A stretch of 64,000 nt of DNA from Acinetobacter parvus DSM 16617 = CIP 108168 (lineage in GTDB: Bacteria; Pseudomonadota; Gammaproteobacteria; Pseudomonadales; Moraxellaceae). Of the stretch, positions 21,067 through 30,776 are shown one piece after another (position 1 is the stretch's first letter; the number at the start of each line of letters is the position of its first letter). The stretch spans positions 238,439 through 302,438 of the forward strand of contig NZ_KB849210.1 of NCBI RefSeq assembly GCF_000368025.1, read 5' to 3'. The notes beneath the pieces were generated by a model. The model was not told the origin of the DNA. It was given only the letters and a program-made list of their open reading frames with translations, and made no database searches. The position numbers and the translations under genes are program-made.

Positions 21067-21726
21067 TTATTTTAAGAAACCGTTTTCAGCCAAAAATGCC
21101 ATACTGATGTTTGACTCAGTTTTTTGTTCCGCTGCTCTATCACCCAACAATAAGCGCTCGATATAGCGTGCCAGCACATCAACCTCTAAATTAACTTTTG
21201 TACCAACTTGCCATGTGCCAATATTGGTACGCTCAGCCGTATGTGGAATTAAATTCAAGCTTAGAATATTGCCACGTAGATGGTTAATGGTCAGACTAAT
21301 CCCATCGACAGTTACAGAACCTTTTTCAGCTAAATATTTTGCCAATTCAACAGGTGCTGTTACTTCAAAATATAATGAACGTGCGTCTTCTCGAACGACT
21401 GTAATTTCTCCTAGACCATCAACATGTCCACTCACAATATGTCCACCAAAACGTGTTGTTGGCAACATTGCTTTTTCGACATTGACGGATTGACCTACTT
21501 TCCATTGACCTAAAGTCGTTCGATTTAAGCTTTCACGAGACACATCTGCAGCATACCAATTGCTTCCCCACTCGATCACTGTGAGACAAATTCCATTAGT
21601 CGCAATTGAATCACCTAAATGTACATCAGACATATCCAAATCAGTTTGAATACGTAGACGTACATCACCGCCTACACTTTGTAAGCTCTCAACCTTACCT
21701 AAACTTTCAATAATGCCTGTAAACAT
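21067..21726 (-). CDS. ribE: riboflavin synthase alpha subunit
   Basis: Dismutates two 6,7-dimethyl-8-ribityllumazine molecules to riboflavin. It has 219 residues with two lumazine-binding repeats: MFTGIIESLG at the N-terminus and GGHIVSGHVDGLG beginning the second half of repeat one. The ATG at 21726 is chosen over the upstream CTG/ATG frame because the family begins with MFTGI and AGGAGA precedes it. It is 22 bases downstream of the adenine methylase and belongs to the nrdR-ribD-methylase-ribE run. Confidence 0.94.
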   Translation of the reverse strand: MFTGIIESLGKVESLQSVGGDVRLRIQTDLDMSDVHLGDSIATNGICLTVIEWGSNWYAADVSRESLNRTTLGQWKVGQSVNVEKAMLPTTRFGGHIVSGHVDGLGEITVVREDARSLYFEVTAPVELAKYLAEKGSVTVDGISLTINHLRGNILSLNLIPHTAERTNIGTWQVGTKVNLEVDVLARYIERLLLGDRAAEQKTESNISMAFLAENGFLK

Positions 21727-21748
21727 AAAATCTCTCCTAACGCCTCTT

Positions 21749-23041
21749 TTACCACAAGGCCAATTGGGTACTATTGCCTGTAGTATCCACCCCACCCAAT
21801 TCAGCAAAGTGATACAACTGTCCTAAAAGCTGTCGCAAAGGTGGACCAGACTTGGCATGGGTATCGGTAATCACGATAAATTCAAGTACCCGTGCCCGTT
21901 CAGACTGACGTTGTTTACTGACCCGATAGCGAGGAACATCCTGAGTCAGCAATGTGACCTTGCCGCGTTTTAAATTGGCGGTCAGCAGGTCTTTCGGTTC
22001 AATATTTCCATCAGTCGAATAACTGGTCAAAATATAGCGGGCATTAATGGTTTCCAATAACTTCTCATACGCCTCTCTGGCATATTTGGATGAGTTATAT
22101 TGACTTGGACGCTGTTTACGCCAGGCACGGTCAATGCCACTCTTAAAGCCTTTGGTATCAGGTGGTGGCAGATCAACCTGATCCCATAAAGTCAGTGCAT
22201 TGAGCACATGGTAATTACTGCTATAGGCGTGCTGATTATAGGGTGGATCAAGATAAGCCACATCCACCTCAAAACCACTCATTTGATTGGCCAGATGTTG
22301 GGCATCCACACACCACATTTCAGCCGCAGGACGCTTCGTATCGCCAATCTCACAGAAACGGCTTGGGGTCAGCCACAGTAAGGATTCAATCCGTTCCAGT
22401 GCTGTTTGGGTCTTACCCCCCCAGCCCTGATGGAAGCTTTTGAATACGCCACTGGTATTACTGACAAAGCTTGCCGAATACAGCAATGGTGCTAGTAATG
22501 CACTCATTTCCACATCATTGATTGCACCCTGTGCCTGCCAGGTTGCGATTTGCTGACGAATCGCATCAATCCGCATGCCATTACGGCGTTTAAAGAACAA
22601 ACGGTCACGTGCTGCATCATAGATATCATCATTGCGCGGACAGAGGTTGTGCGTGACCCAGCCCTTAACCTCGGGCAGACGGTTGAGATAATCAATGGCC
22701 TTTTGATAGCCACCCAGTTCCTTAAAAGCAGGCGCATCAACACAGGCCAAAATGGCATGGTTCAAGGCATGGCTATAGGGTTCCCAGTCATTGGCGATCA
22801 CACGATAGCCATTCTGGCGTGCCAAACGCGAGACCACACCACTCCCCGCAAAGAAATCAGCAAAAATCGGTGGGTTCTTTTTCCTGCTATTCAGTGTTTC
22901 CGTAATCTCAAGCGCCTCCAAAATAAGGTGCAATAGACGACGCTTATTACCAAGATAGGGAACGAGCTGATGGAAAAGATATTCGTCAGTGGTACGTGCC
23001 GCGTGCCGACGTTTGTGATAAACCGATGGTTCTGGATTCAT
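21749..23041 (-). CDS. orphan DNA adenine-N6 methyltransferase (D12 class)
   Basis: A protein of 430 residues with the alpha-class amino-methyltransferase order: an N-terminal VPYLGNKRRLL (motif X-like), the SAM-binding F64-A-G-S-G68, then the catalytic D265-P-P-Y268. It should methylate adenine N6 in DNA. No restriction endonuclease is next to it, so it looks like an orphan regulatory methylase. Its ATG overlaps the ribD stop by 4 bases and ribE follows, so it is embedded in the riboflavin operon. It may be the homologue of the Acinetobacter methylase described as AamA; I could not compare sequences. Confidence 0.85.
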   Translation of the reverse strand: MNPEPSVYHKRRHAARTTDEYLFHQLVPYLGNKRRLLHLILEALEITETLNSRKKNPPIFADFFAGSGVVSRLARQNGYRVIANDWEPYSHALNHAILACVDAPAFKELGGYQKAIDYLNRLPEVKGWVTHNLCPRNDDIYDAARDRLFFKRRNGMRIDAIRQQIATWQAQGAINDVEMSALLAPLLYSASFVSNTSGVFKSFHQGWGGKTQTALERIESLLWLTPSRFCEIGDTKRPAAEMWCVDAQHLANQMSGFEVDVAYLDPPYNQHAYSSNYHVLNALTLWDQVDLPPPDTKGFKSGIDRAWRKQRPSQYNSSKYAREAYEKLLETINARYILTSYSTDGNIEPKDLLTANLKRGKVTLLTQDVPRYRVSKQRQSERARVLEFIVITDTHAKSGPPLRQLLGQLYHFAELGGVDTTGNSTQLALW

Positions 23042-24138
23042 ATCATCTCTTGGATAGGGAACAATCTCAGGCGAATGTCTTGCCCAAGCTGGGTGATATC
23101 GACCAACTCAAACCGCAGTTGCTCTGCCATTTGGCTAAATTCAGCATTGAACATTGCACGGGCAGATTGACCAAGTAAGGTGGGTGCAACGTAACTGATC
23201 ACTTCATCAACCAAACCCTGCTGTAAAAAGGCGGTGGACAACGTTGCGCCAGCCTCAACCAATACATCATAAATTTGGTATTGTTGAGCCAAGGCCTGCA
23301 ATAATTGATTTAAAGGTTGCGGCGACAATTGTATCACGCCTAAATCGGCAAGTTCCTGACGAAATGGAGTCATCACCATCACTGTTTCAGGATTTTGTAA
23401 TATCTTGGCAACAAGTGGCAACTGTCCCTGACGGTCTAACACGATACGTTTGGGTTGTACCACGGTCTCAATATCAATATTGTCCAAGGAACGCACATTA
23501 AGTTCGCAGTCATCTGCCAGTACTGTTTGAATGCCCGTAATCACTGCACCAGAAACTGCACGCCAATGCTGTACATCCTGCCGCGCGGCCGGGCCTGTAA
23601 TCCATTTCGATTCACCCGACGCCATCGCGGTACGTCCATCCAGACTGGATGCAATTTTTAAACGCACATACGGCAAACCCGTAGACATCGCTTTTAAAAA
23701 GCCCAAATTGAGCGTTTTCGCAGTTTCTACACAAATTCCTGTTTCAACTTCAATACCCGCTGCTTGTAAAATTTGAACGCCTTTTCCCGCGACTAATGGG
23801 TTTGGGTCTGAACAAGCGACCACGACTTTCTTCACCTGAGCTTTAACCAATGCTTCGGCACAGGGAGGTGTTCTGCCGTAATGCGCGCAGGGTTCCAGGG
23901 TCACATAAGCTGTCGCGCCTTTAGCATGTTCGCCCGCTTGGCGAAGTGCAAAAACTTCTGCATGCGGCTGCCCCGCCTTAGGATGGAACCCCTCTCCAAT
24001 CAGTTGATCGTTCTTGACAAGGACACAGCCCACATTCGGATTTGGTTTTGTTGAATATTGTCCAAGCCGAGCCAACTCAATGGCACGTTGCATCCAATAT
24101 TGATCTTGGGATAAATGATTTTGCGTGAACTCAGACAT
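23038..24138 (-). CDS. ribD: bifunctional riboflavin biosynthesis deaminase/reductase
   Basis: Two-domain enzyme of 366 residues. The N-terminal deaminase has zinc ligands H59-A-E61 and C84/C93 (PCAHYGRTPPCAE); the C-terminal reductase domain (from about residue 150) carries KIASSLDGRTA. It performs the second and third steps from GTP to riboflavin. nrdR lies 12 bases upstream and the adenine methylase overlaps its end by 4 bases. Confidence 0.95.
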   Translation of the reverse strand: MSEFTQNHLSQDQYWMQRAIELARLGQYSTKPNPNVGCVLVKNDQLIGEGFHPKAGQPHAEVFALRQAGEHAKGATAYVTLEPCAHYGRTPPCAEALVKAQVKKVVVACSDPNPLVAGKGVQILQAAGIEVETGICVETAKTLNLGFLKAMSTGLPYVRLKIASSLDGRTAMASGESKWITGPAARQDVQHWRAVSGAVITGIQTVLADDCELNVRSLDNIDIETVVQPKRIVLDRQGQLPLVAKILQNPETVMVMTPFRQELADLGVIQLSPQPLNQLLQALAQQYQIYDVLVEAGATLSTAFLQQGLVDEVISYVAPTLLGQSARAMFNAEFSQMAEQLRFELVDITQLGQDIRLRLFPIQEMI

Positions 24139-24150
24139 GATTTCTCTAAC

Positions 24151-24615
24151 TCAGGCTTCATTTTCACGTTGTTGCATTTGCTCAATCTGACGACGAAATG
24201 CTTCAACATCCTGAAAATCTTGGTAAACAGAGGCAAAACGGACATAGGCGACATGATCCAGCGCAAACAGTGCCTGCATGACAATCTCACCAATGGTTCT
24301 CGACTTCACATCCCGCTCACCCAGACGGCGAATCTGCGACTGAATATCACTGAGCACCGTTTCAATTTGTTCCTGGGTCACAGGTCGCTTTTGCAGCGCA
24401 TGCATCAATGAGCGGCGGAGTTTTTCCTCATCAAAGGGTTCACTTTTTCCATCTGATTTAATCACACGCGGCATCACCACTTCATAACTCTCAAAGGTGG
24501 TAAAACGCTCCCCGCAAACAACACACTCACGGCGACGGCGAATCTGGCAGCCTTCGGCGGCCAGACGGGAGTCAATCACTTTACTATCAGCAGCGTTACA
24601 AAATGGACAATGCAT
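24151..24615 (-). CDS. nrdR: transcriptional repressor NrdR
   Basis: Represses ribonucleotide reductase genes in response to ATP/dATP. It has 154 residues: an N-terminal zinc ribbon (C3, C6, C31, C34), then an ATP-cone domain ([20 protein letters not shown]). I use the ATG at 24615 because the family begins MHCPFC. It heads the rib gene run, an arrangement common in proteobacteria. Confidence 0.95.
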   Translation of the reverse strand: MHCPFCNAADSKVIDSRLAAEGCQIRRRRECVVCGERFTTFESYEVVMPRVIKSDGKSEPFDEEKLRRSLMHALQKRPVTQEQIETVLSDIQSQIRRLGERDVKSRTIGEIVMQALFALDHVAYVRFASVYQDFQDVEAFRRQIEQMQQRENEA

Positions 24616-24739
24616 AGTGGCGCAGTTATTTATCACTTTGCTTAAGTGTAGCAAAGTTTAGGCAATTGCTGAACCTGAGCAAAAGCAGAGCACGGTTTTA
24701 ATCATCGCATAAAGGGAAATTCAAGGGCAAAGACACAAA

Positions 24740-24763
24740 AAAACAGCCCTGATGGGCTGTTTT
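24740..24763 (-). terminator. terminator of glnK-amtB
   Basis: The 10-base stem AAAACAGCCC/GGGCTGTTTT with loop TGAT lies 20 bases past the amtB stop. Confidence 0.85.
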
Positions 24764-24782
24764 TGGATCACTGAATAATCAG

Positions 24783-26195
24783 TTATTCGATACGTTCGCC
24801 ATGTTGGCTTAGGTCAAGACCCATACGTTCGTCATCAGCGCTGACACGGATACCAATCACCAGATCAATCACTTTAAGGATAATGAAAGTCACAACACCA
24901 CTATATACGATTGTTGCTAATACACCTTCAATTTGAACCCAAAGTTGGCCAGCGAATGTCGGAGCAAGTACAACACCAGCAGCTTTAATGATTTCGTCAC
25001 TGTAGAAGATACCTGTTAATACGGCACCCACCATACCACCCACAGCATGTAGACCAAAGGCATCCAATGCATCATCTGCTTTAAGTAGGCGTTTCAGTGC
25101 AGTAATCCCCCAGAAGCAAACCACGCCACCGATCAGACCCATCACCAACGCACCCCCGACACCAACGAAACCAGCAGCAGGTGTAATCACAACCAAACCA
25201 GCAACCGCACCAGAAGCACCACCAAGAACTGAGGCTTTACCACGAACGACACGCTCAACCACCAACCAAGAGAATGCGGCTGCGGCTGCGGCAACTTGAG
25301 TGACTAGGATTGCCATACTTGCACGAGCGCCAGCGCCTAATGCGCTACCACCGTTAAAGCCGAACCAGCCCACCCAGATCAGGCTTGCACCCACAACAGT
25401 TAAAGTCAGGTTATGTGGCGCCATTGACTCACGGCCCAAGCCTGTACGTTTACCCAGCATATAAGCAGCAACCAGACCAGCAACACCTGAGTTGATGTGA
25501 ACTACTGTGCCACCAGCAAAATCCAGTGCGCCTGCCTTGAATAACCAGCCATCCGCTGCCCACACCCAGTGTGTGATTGGTGCGTAAACCAGAATCACCC
25601 AAACTGCGATGAATGCCATGAATGCTGAATATTTCATACGGTCTGCAATTGAGCCGCTAATAATCGCAACAGTAATAATGGCAAAGGTCATTTGGAAAAT
25701 AACAAACAGGCTTTCAGGAATAGTTCCACTCAAGGCATCGAATGCAACACCATTCAGAAAGGCTTTCGACAAGTCGCCAAAGTATGCGCCAGTACCAGAG
25801 AACGCAAGTGAGTAACCTGCAATCACCCAGATCAAGCTGACCAAAATTGCCGCAGAAAGGCTGAACATCATGGTGCTCAGTACGTTTTTCTTACGTACCA
25901 TACCACCGTAGAACAAAGCCAGACCTGGAATGGTCATTAACAGAACCAACGCTGTTGAAACCAGAATCCAAGCCGTGTCACCTGTATCTGCTGTTGGTAC
26001 AGCTTCAGCGGCAGGAGCAGCTTCCACAGGAGCTGGTGTTTCTACTGCAATAACTTCTGTTGTTGTGCCATTATCAGCCACAGCTAGAGTTTGTTCAGCA
26101 GTGACTGGTGCGGATGCAGCATCTTCTGCCCAAACCACGGCAGAGCCACCTAAGAGTGCGCCAGATAGACTGAGCGCCATAAGCATTTTTTTCAT
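24783..26195 (-). CDS. amtB: ammonium transporter AmtB
   Basis: Inner-membrane ammonium channel of 470 residues. A cleavable signal peptide (to about residue 23) is followed by an Ala/Pro/Glu-rich periplasmic stretch of about 50 residues, longer than in E. coli, before the first of eleven helices. The pore motif GGTVVHINSGVAG contains the first of the twin histidines. It is 67 bases downstream of glnK, the universal glnK-amtB pair. Confidence 0.95.
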   Translation of the reverse strand: MKKMLMALSLSGALLGGSAVVWAEDAASAPVTAEQTLAVADNGTTTEVIAVETPAPVEAAPAAEAVPTADTGDTAWILVSTALVLLMTIPGLALFYGGMVRKKNVLSTMMFSLSAAILVSLIWVIAGYSLAFSGTGAYFGDLSKAFLNGVAFDALSGTIPESLFVIFQMTFAIITVAIISGSIADRMKYSAFMAFIAVWVILVYAPITHWVWAADGWLFKAGALDFAGGTVVHINSGVAGLVAAYMLGKRTGLGRESMAPHNLTLTVVGASLIWVGWFGFNGGSALGAGARASMAILVTQVAAAAAAFSWLVVERVVRGKASVLGGASGAVAGLVVITPAAGFVGVGGALVMGLIGGVVCFWGITALKRLLKADDALDAFGLHAVGGMVGAVLTGIFYSDEIIKAAGVVLAPTFAGQLWVQIEGVLATIVYSGVVTFIILKVIDLVIGIRVSADDERMGLDLSQHGERIE

Positions 26196-26262
26196 TCGTG
26201 TCCCCCAACCTTATTTTGTGAGCTATTTCTCTTATTTCTAACTCAGCAAACTTTATGCCAAT

Positions 26263-26715
<453 letters not shown>

Positions 26716-26876
26716 TTAGCCTTGAAGATGTAGATACCCAATCGAAAATAAGTTTCAATTGCGACTATTTAGCTAAATTTATCAGTCAATCATCCAGCCA
26801 TGATGCACAAGGCTATGGGAATGCGGTGAGCAGTGATACACTGGGCAACAAATACCCATAACCGATTGAGCACTTT

Positions 26877-27104
26877 ATGATTGAGACACTTTTACAAGCC
26901 ATTTTGCAGCAAGTTGACCAGCCGAAAAAAGATTTAGAAAAAAATTTACGTGCCCTCCTGAATGAAAGCATCGAAAAACTGGACCTGGTTTCAAAACAGG
27001 AGCTGGATCGTCAGCGAACAGCACTGAATTTGGCCAACCAGCGCATGAGTGAGTTACAACAGCAAATGAAAACACTTGAAGAAATGGTGCAGAACAAAAA
27101 ATAA
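26877..27104 (+). CDS. ubiK: UbiK-family accessory factor (BMFP domain)
   Basis: A small coiled-coil protein of 75 residues. The pattern IETLLQAIL...DLEKNLRALLNESIEKLDLVSKQELDRQR and a C-terminal helix EEMVQ matches UbiK/YqiC, an accessory factor for ubiquinone synthesis that binds UbiJ and lipid. It precedes comM by 69 bases on the same strand. Confidence 0.85.
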   Translation: MIETLLQAILQQVDQPKKDLEKNLRALLNESIEKLDLVSKQELDRQRTALNLANQRMSELQQQMKTLEEMVQNKK

Positions 27105-27173
27105 GCACCAACTCAGTGCAACCAATACTGAACAATGACTAAAAATAAAGCACCATGATGGAACAATAACAAA

Positions 27174-28661
27174 ATGTCTTTTGCCAAAATTTACACGAGA
27201 GGCTTACTGGGGCTACATGCCCCTCAGATCGAAGTGGAAGTCCATATCAGCTCAGGCCTACCCTCCCTAACCATTGTGGGGTTGCCTGAAGCCGCAGTCC
27301 GTGAAAGCAAGGACCGCGTCCGCTCTGCGATTATCAACAGTGGTTTTCTTTTTCCAACCAAGCGTTTAACCATTAATCTGGCACCCGCAGACCTGCCCAA
27401 GGATGGTTCCCGTCTGGACTTGCCGATTGCACTGGGTATTCTGATCGCCTCTGGACAGTTACCTGAAAATTGTACCGATGGTTTTGAATTTATTGGAGAA
27501 CTGGCACTGGATGGGCACTTACGCCCTGTTTCAGGAACATTGACCATTGCCATGGCTTGCCAACAGGCACGACATCGCTTGTTACTGCCAACCGCTAATC
27601 TCGATGAAGCCAGCCAACTGCCTGAATTTGAAGTGTATGCAGCCAGTCATTTACAGCAGGTGTGTGCACATTTTCTGGGCAATTCGCCACTAAAAGCTGC
27701 ACCACAAAAATCAATGACGGCATCCTCACGTTATCCATTTGACCTTGCCGATGTCAAAGGACAGTTACGCGCCCGCCGTGCGCTGGAAATTGCCGCGGCT
27801 GGTGGACACTCATTATTATTTAAGGGGCCGCCAGGCACAGGTAAAACCTTGCTCGCCTCGCGTTTGCCCTCTATTTTACCGCCATTAAATGCACAGGAAA
27901 ATTTAGAGGTTGCCAGCATCTACTCAGTTGCAAATGCTCAGCACACTTTCGGGCAAAGGCCGTTTCGCGCACCACACCATACTGCTTCGGCAATTGCATT
28001 GGTTGGGGGTGGTTCACAACCCAAACCAGGTGAAATTACCCTGGCCCATTTAGGTGTGTTATTTTTGGATGAATTGCCTGAGTTTGACCGAAAAGTGCTT
28101 GAGGTTTTACGCCAGCCACTTGAATCCAAAGAAATTGTCATTTCTCGCGCTGCAAGGCAAATGACCTTTCCAGCAAATTTCCAGTTTATCGCCGCGATGA
28201 ATCCCTGTCCCTGTGGCTATGCCTTTAATCAGGACAGTCGCTGCCAATGTTCACCTGAAAGTATCCAACGCTATCAAAACCGTATTTCTGGCCCATTGCT
28301 GGATCGTATTGACCTGCATATTGATGTACCGCCTTTGCAGGCAAATGAATTACAAGAACGGACACCGAGTGAAAACTCTGAAACGGTGCGTCAGCGGGTG
28401 ATGAAAGCCTATCAACAGCAAATTCAGCGGCAGAAATGTTTAAATCAGGCACTTTCACCTACTTTGCTGGAGCAATATGCCTGTCTGGATGACAGCTCAA
28501 GCAAAATTATTGAGATGGCCCAACAGCGCCTAAATCTTTCAGCACGTGCCTACCATCGGGTGTTACGGGTGGCACGAACCATTGCGGATTTGGCAGAAAG
28601 TGAAATCATCTCAAGTTCACACTTGACTGAAGCACTGTCTTATCGGGGTAATTCAACCTAA
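27174..28661 (+). CDS. comM: ComM/YifB family AAA+ helicase
   Basis: A protein of 495 residues with an N-terminal Lon-like fold (MSFAKIYTRGLLG), a Mg-chelatase-type AAA+ core with Walker A GPPGTGKT and Walker B LGVLFLDELPEF, and a Cys-rich insert (NPCPCGY...CQCSPE). ComM is a hexameric branch-migration helicase that helps integrate DNA during natural transformation in Vibrio and Acinetobacter, which fits this genus. A terminator follows. Confidence 0.93.
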   Translation: MSFAKIYTRGLLGLHAPQIEVEVHISSGLPSLTIVGLPEAAVRESKDRVRSAIINSGFLFPTKRLTINLAPADLPKDGSRLDLPIALGILIASGQLPENCTDGFEFIGELALDGHLRPVSGTLTIAMACQQARHRLLLPTANLDEASQLPEFEVYAASHLQQVCAHFLGNSPLKAAPQKSMTASSRYPFDLADVKGQLRARRALEIAAAGGHSLLFKGPPGTGKTLLASRLPSILPPLNAQENLEVASIYSVANAQHTFGQRPFRAPHHTASAIALVGGGSQPKPGEITLAHLGVLFLDELPEFDRKVLEVLRQPLESKEIVISRAARQMTFPANFQFIAAMNPCPCGYAFNQDSRCQCSPESIQRYQNRISGPLLDRIDLHIDVPPLQANELQERTPSENSETVRQRVMKAYQQQIQRQKCLNQALSPTLLEQYACLDDSSSKIIEMAQQRLNLSARAYHRVLRVARTIADLAESEIISSSHLTEALSYRGNST

Positions 28662-28676
28662 AATCAGGCCATAAAA

Positions 28677-28699
28677 AAAGCGACCTTAGAGGTCGCTTT
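28677..28699. terminator. bidirectional terminator between comM and first TorF porin
   Basis: The 9-base stem AAAGCGACC/GGTCGCTTT with loop TTAGA lies between the converging genes. Confidence 0.85.
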
Positions 28700-28713
28700 G
28701 ATTTTTATTGTTA

Positions 28714-29478
28714 TTAGAAAGCGTAAGCCAGTCCCAACACAACCTTGTTCTTTTGTTTGATGTCAGTACGGTCATAGCCACCCAGGATGTAATCCAGACT
28801 CCAGTTTGCACCTGTTTCACCTAAAGCATGAGACAAACCAAGCGTTGCATGACGGAAAGCAAAAGTGTTTTCTGTTTTTGCAGTGAACTCATCATCATCC
28901 CCATAATAATAAGCACCAATCTGCGCCTTACCTGTAAAACCAGCAGGCAAGGCAGGTGCATAAGTCGCAAGGAAATAGGTGTCACCCTTATTACCGAAAG
29001 TAACGTTGTTGAGTAGCGTTTGAGCCGTTACGGTGAGTTCTTTATAGCTTAGACCCAGGAAAGTTTCATATCCTGTTGATTCCCAGCCAGGATAGTAATA
29101 ATAAATTGTTCCACCAACTTGATAGCCTAGATTATCTGTGATTTTGCCTTTATAACCTGCATAAAAATCACTTTCAAAAGAATCCCTTGAGTTTGTATCG
29201 CTACAGCCATCTGGGTTTAGGCAGGCATATGAATAATCCAGGGTTGAAAACCAATAACCTAGATAGAAACCATTGTAGCCATAGTCCAGTCCACCCTGTA
29301 CAGCTGGACCACTATTTTCAGGTGCATTGGTAATGCCACGTAAATTATAGCTGGATACAGCACTAATATTACCTGTGACTTCACCTGGGAATGGAAGCTT
29401 ACTATCCTCAGCCAAAGCAAAAGTTGACATTGCAGCCATAACACTTAAAGCAACAGCCTTGCATGCAAATTTCATCAT
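28714..29478 (-). CDS. TorF-family putative porin (copy 1)
   Basis: Outer-membrane beta-barrel protein of 254 residues from the ATG at 29478, which follows GGGAGA. A signal peptide ending at TFALAED precedes alternating aromatic strands and a C-terminal FAF-type end (LGLAYAF). Short TorF porins of this kind have unknown substrates. It is a paralogue of the gene at 29932-30699, whose signal peptide and early barrel (Y-R-G-x-T) are similar. A near-consensus sigma-54 promoter precedes it. Confidence 0.85.
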   Translation of the reverse strand: MMKFACKAVALSVMAAMSTFALAEDSKLPFPGEVTGNISAVSSYNLRGITNAPENSGPAVQGGLDYGYNGFYLGYWFSTLDYSYACLNPDGCSDTNSRDSFESDFYAGYKGKITDNLGYQVGGTIYYYYPGWESTGYETFLGLSYKELTVTAQTLLNNVTFGNKGDTYFLATYAPALPAGFTGKAQIGAYYYGDDDEFTAKTENTFAFRHATLGLSHALGETGANWSLDYILGGYDRTDIKQKNKVVLGLAYAF

Positions 29479-29543
29479 ATTGATCTCCCCCATATTATAG
29501 ATGTTCAACTGATTCATGTTTTGAATTGCATCACTGTGTAATC

Positions 29544-29559
29544 AGCAAATGCTGTGCCA
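29544..29559 (-). promoter_or_regulatory. candidate sigma-54 promoter of TorF porin copy 1
   Basis: On the minus strand TGGCACAGCATTTGCT matches the -24/-12 consensus TGGCACGN4TTGCW at all specified positions but one, with exact GG to GC spacing. Transcription would start near 29533, giving a leader of about 55 bases. Confidence 0.7.
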
Positions 29560-29841
29560 GTTTTTATGGAATGCAGGGCCTTTAGAAAAAATTTTGTACA
29601 ATAATATCTTTTTATGTTAAATAACAATTAGATATAAAAATTAATTATGATTACCCCTCCTGATAAATTTTAACATTTACTCAGGATTTGCCGACATGGG
29701 GCAGTAATAGTGTGCGCTCATGGAGAATGTTGGCACATGAAAACGGCGCTTTTTTTTAGCGTTCCTGTGCGCCGTAAAGGTGCAGGGATGCTTTTCCCTA
29801 TACTGAATGGGTAACTCACATTAGGTGAATTTCGGATATAA

Positions 29842-29871
29842 AAAACAGCCAGCATATGTGCTGGCTGTTTT
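29842..29871 (-). terminator. terminator of TorF porin copy 2
   Basis: A 13-base stem AAAACAGCCAGCA/TGCTGGCTGTTTT closes around a 4-base loop, with a U-run on the minus strand, 60 bases past the stop. Confidence 0.85.
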
Positions 29872-29931
29872 CTTCGCTAGAGGAGCTGGCAAACCTTTAT
29901 AAATAAAAGTTCAACACATCCCTAGCCCCCA

Positions 29932-30699
29932 TTAGAACGCCTTGGTTAAGGTAAACACCGCACCCGTTTCTGTACCGCGTTTGTATGGTTGGGCATTGGC
30001 ATCAATATTGGTGCCAATCGCAGCCAATTCAGCAGTCAAGCCAGAAACAGACTTCACGTTATAGGTGAGGCCCACTTTCCAGTCAACATAGGTGTCATCT
30101 TCACTGCCACTGTCGCTAAAGTCGTAGTTATCCACCTTGGTATAGCCAACGCTTGCCACACCACCAAAGCCAGCGGCAAACGGCACATTATAGGTTGCAT
30201 TTACATACCAGCCATTCTCGTCCAGACCAGCAAAGTCATTGGTATAGTTGACTGCACCCAGCAAGCTGTCACCAGAGGTCAATACATCCTTGAATCCAAG
30301 TTTTGCGTAAAGCTCAAGCCAGTTGATATCTGATGCGCTTGGATAACCGTAATACCATAGGCCAACATCCAAAGTGGGTTTGCCTGCAAATGGCAGTTCA
30401 GTTGCATAACCAACATATGGGTCTAGCTCAAGATGTGGATCAGCACCACCAAAATTTACATTGGAACCCCAGACACCCGCATAAAGGCCTGATTCATGCG
30501 TTAATGCAAAGCCAACTTGCACCGCAGGGTCATTTTCAGTTTGGGTCACACCACGATAACGGTAATCTGAAGTTAAGGCAGCGGTTCCTGCAAAGCTTAC
30601 ACCTGCCTGAGACAGCGCATTCGATTCTTCAGCCATTGCCAAAGTTGAAGCCATCGCCATAACACTTAACGCCACTGCTTTATATGCAAGTTTCATCAT
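29932..30699 (-). CDS. TorF-family putative porin (copy 2)
   Basis: Outer-membrane barrel of 255 residues with a signal peptide ending near TLAMAEES and the early strand SDYRYRGVTQTENDPAVQ typical of the TorF group; it ends in LTKAF. GGGGAGA precedes the ATG. It is a paralogue of the downstream porin but each has its own promoter and terminator. Substrate unknown; the sigma-54-like promoter points to nitrogen-related control. Confidence 0.85.
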   Translation of the reverse strand: MMKLAYKAVALSVMAMASTLAMAEESNALSQAGVSFAGTAALTSDYRYRGVTQTENDPAVQVGFALTHESGLYAGVWGSNVNFGGADPHLELDPYVGYATELPFAGKPTLDVGLWYYGYPSASDINWLELYAKLGFKDVLTSGDSLLGAVNYTNDFAGLDENGWYVNATYNVPFAAGFGGVASVGYTKVDNYDFSDSGSEDDTYVDWKVGLTYNVKSVSGLTAELAAIGTNIDANAQPYKRGTETGAVFTLTKAF

Positions 30700-30760
30700 T
30701 TGATCTCCCCATGATGGATATTTGACTGATTTATGTTTTAAATTGCATCAAAATGTATCT

Positions 30761-30776
30761 TGCAAAGGTTATGCCA
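30761..30776 (-). promoter_or_regulatory. candidate sigma-54 promoter of TorF porin copy 2
   Basis: On the minus strand TGGCATAACCTTTGCA keeps GG, GC and the 11-base spacing, with two departures from TGGCACGN4TTGCW. Transcription would start near 30750, about 50 bases before the ATG. Confidence 0.62.

Larger units (their letters stand above)
29479..29931. other. intergenic region between the two TorF porins
   Basis: No gene seen in these 453 bases. It holds the sigma-54-like promoter of copy 1 (29544-29559), an AT-rich stretch (29580-29650), a 7-base inverted repeat ACGGCGC/GCGCCGT (29743-29749 and 29769-29775), and the terminator of copy 2. Confidence 0.7.

Noticed and set aside
24139..24782. 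FMN riboswitch ahead of rib genes
   Set aside because: I looked upstream of ribD, nrdR and ribE and saw no RFN-type conserved blocks; the spaces between the genes are too short.
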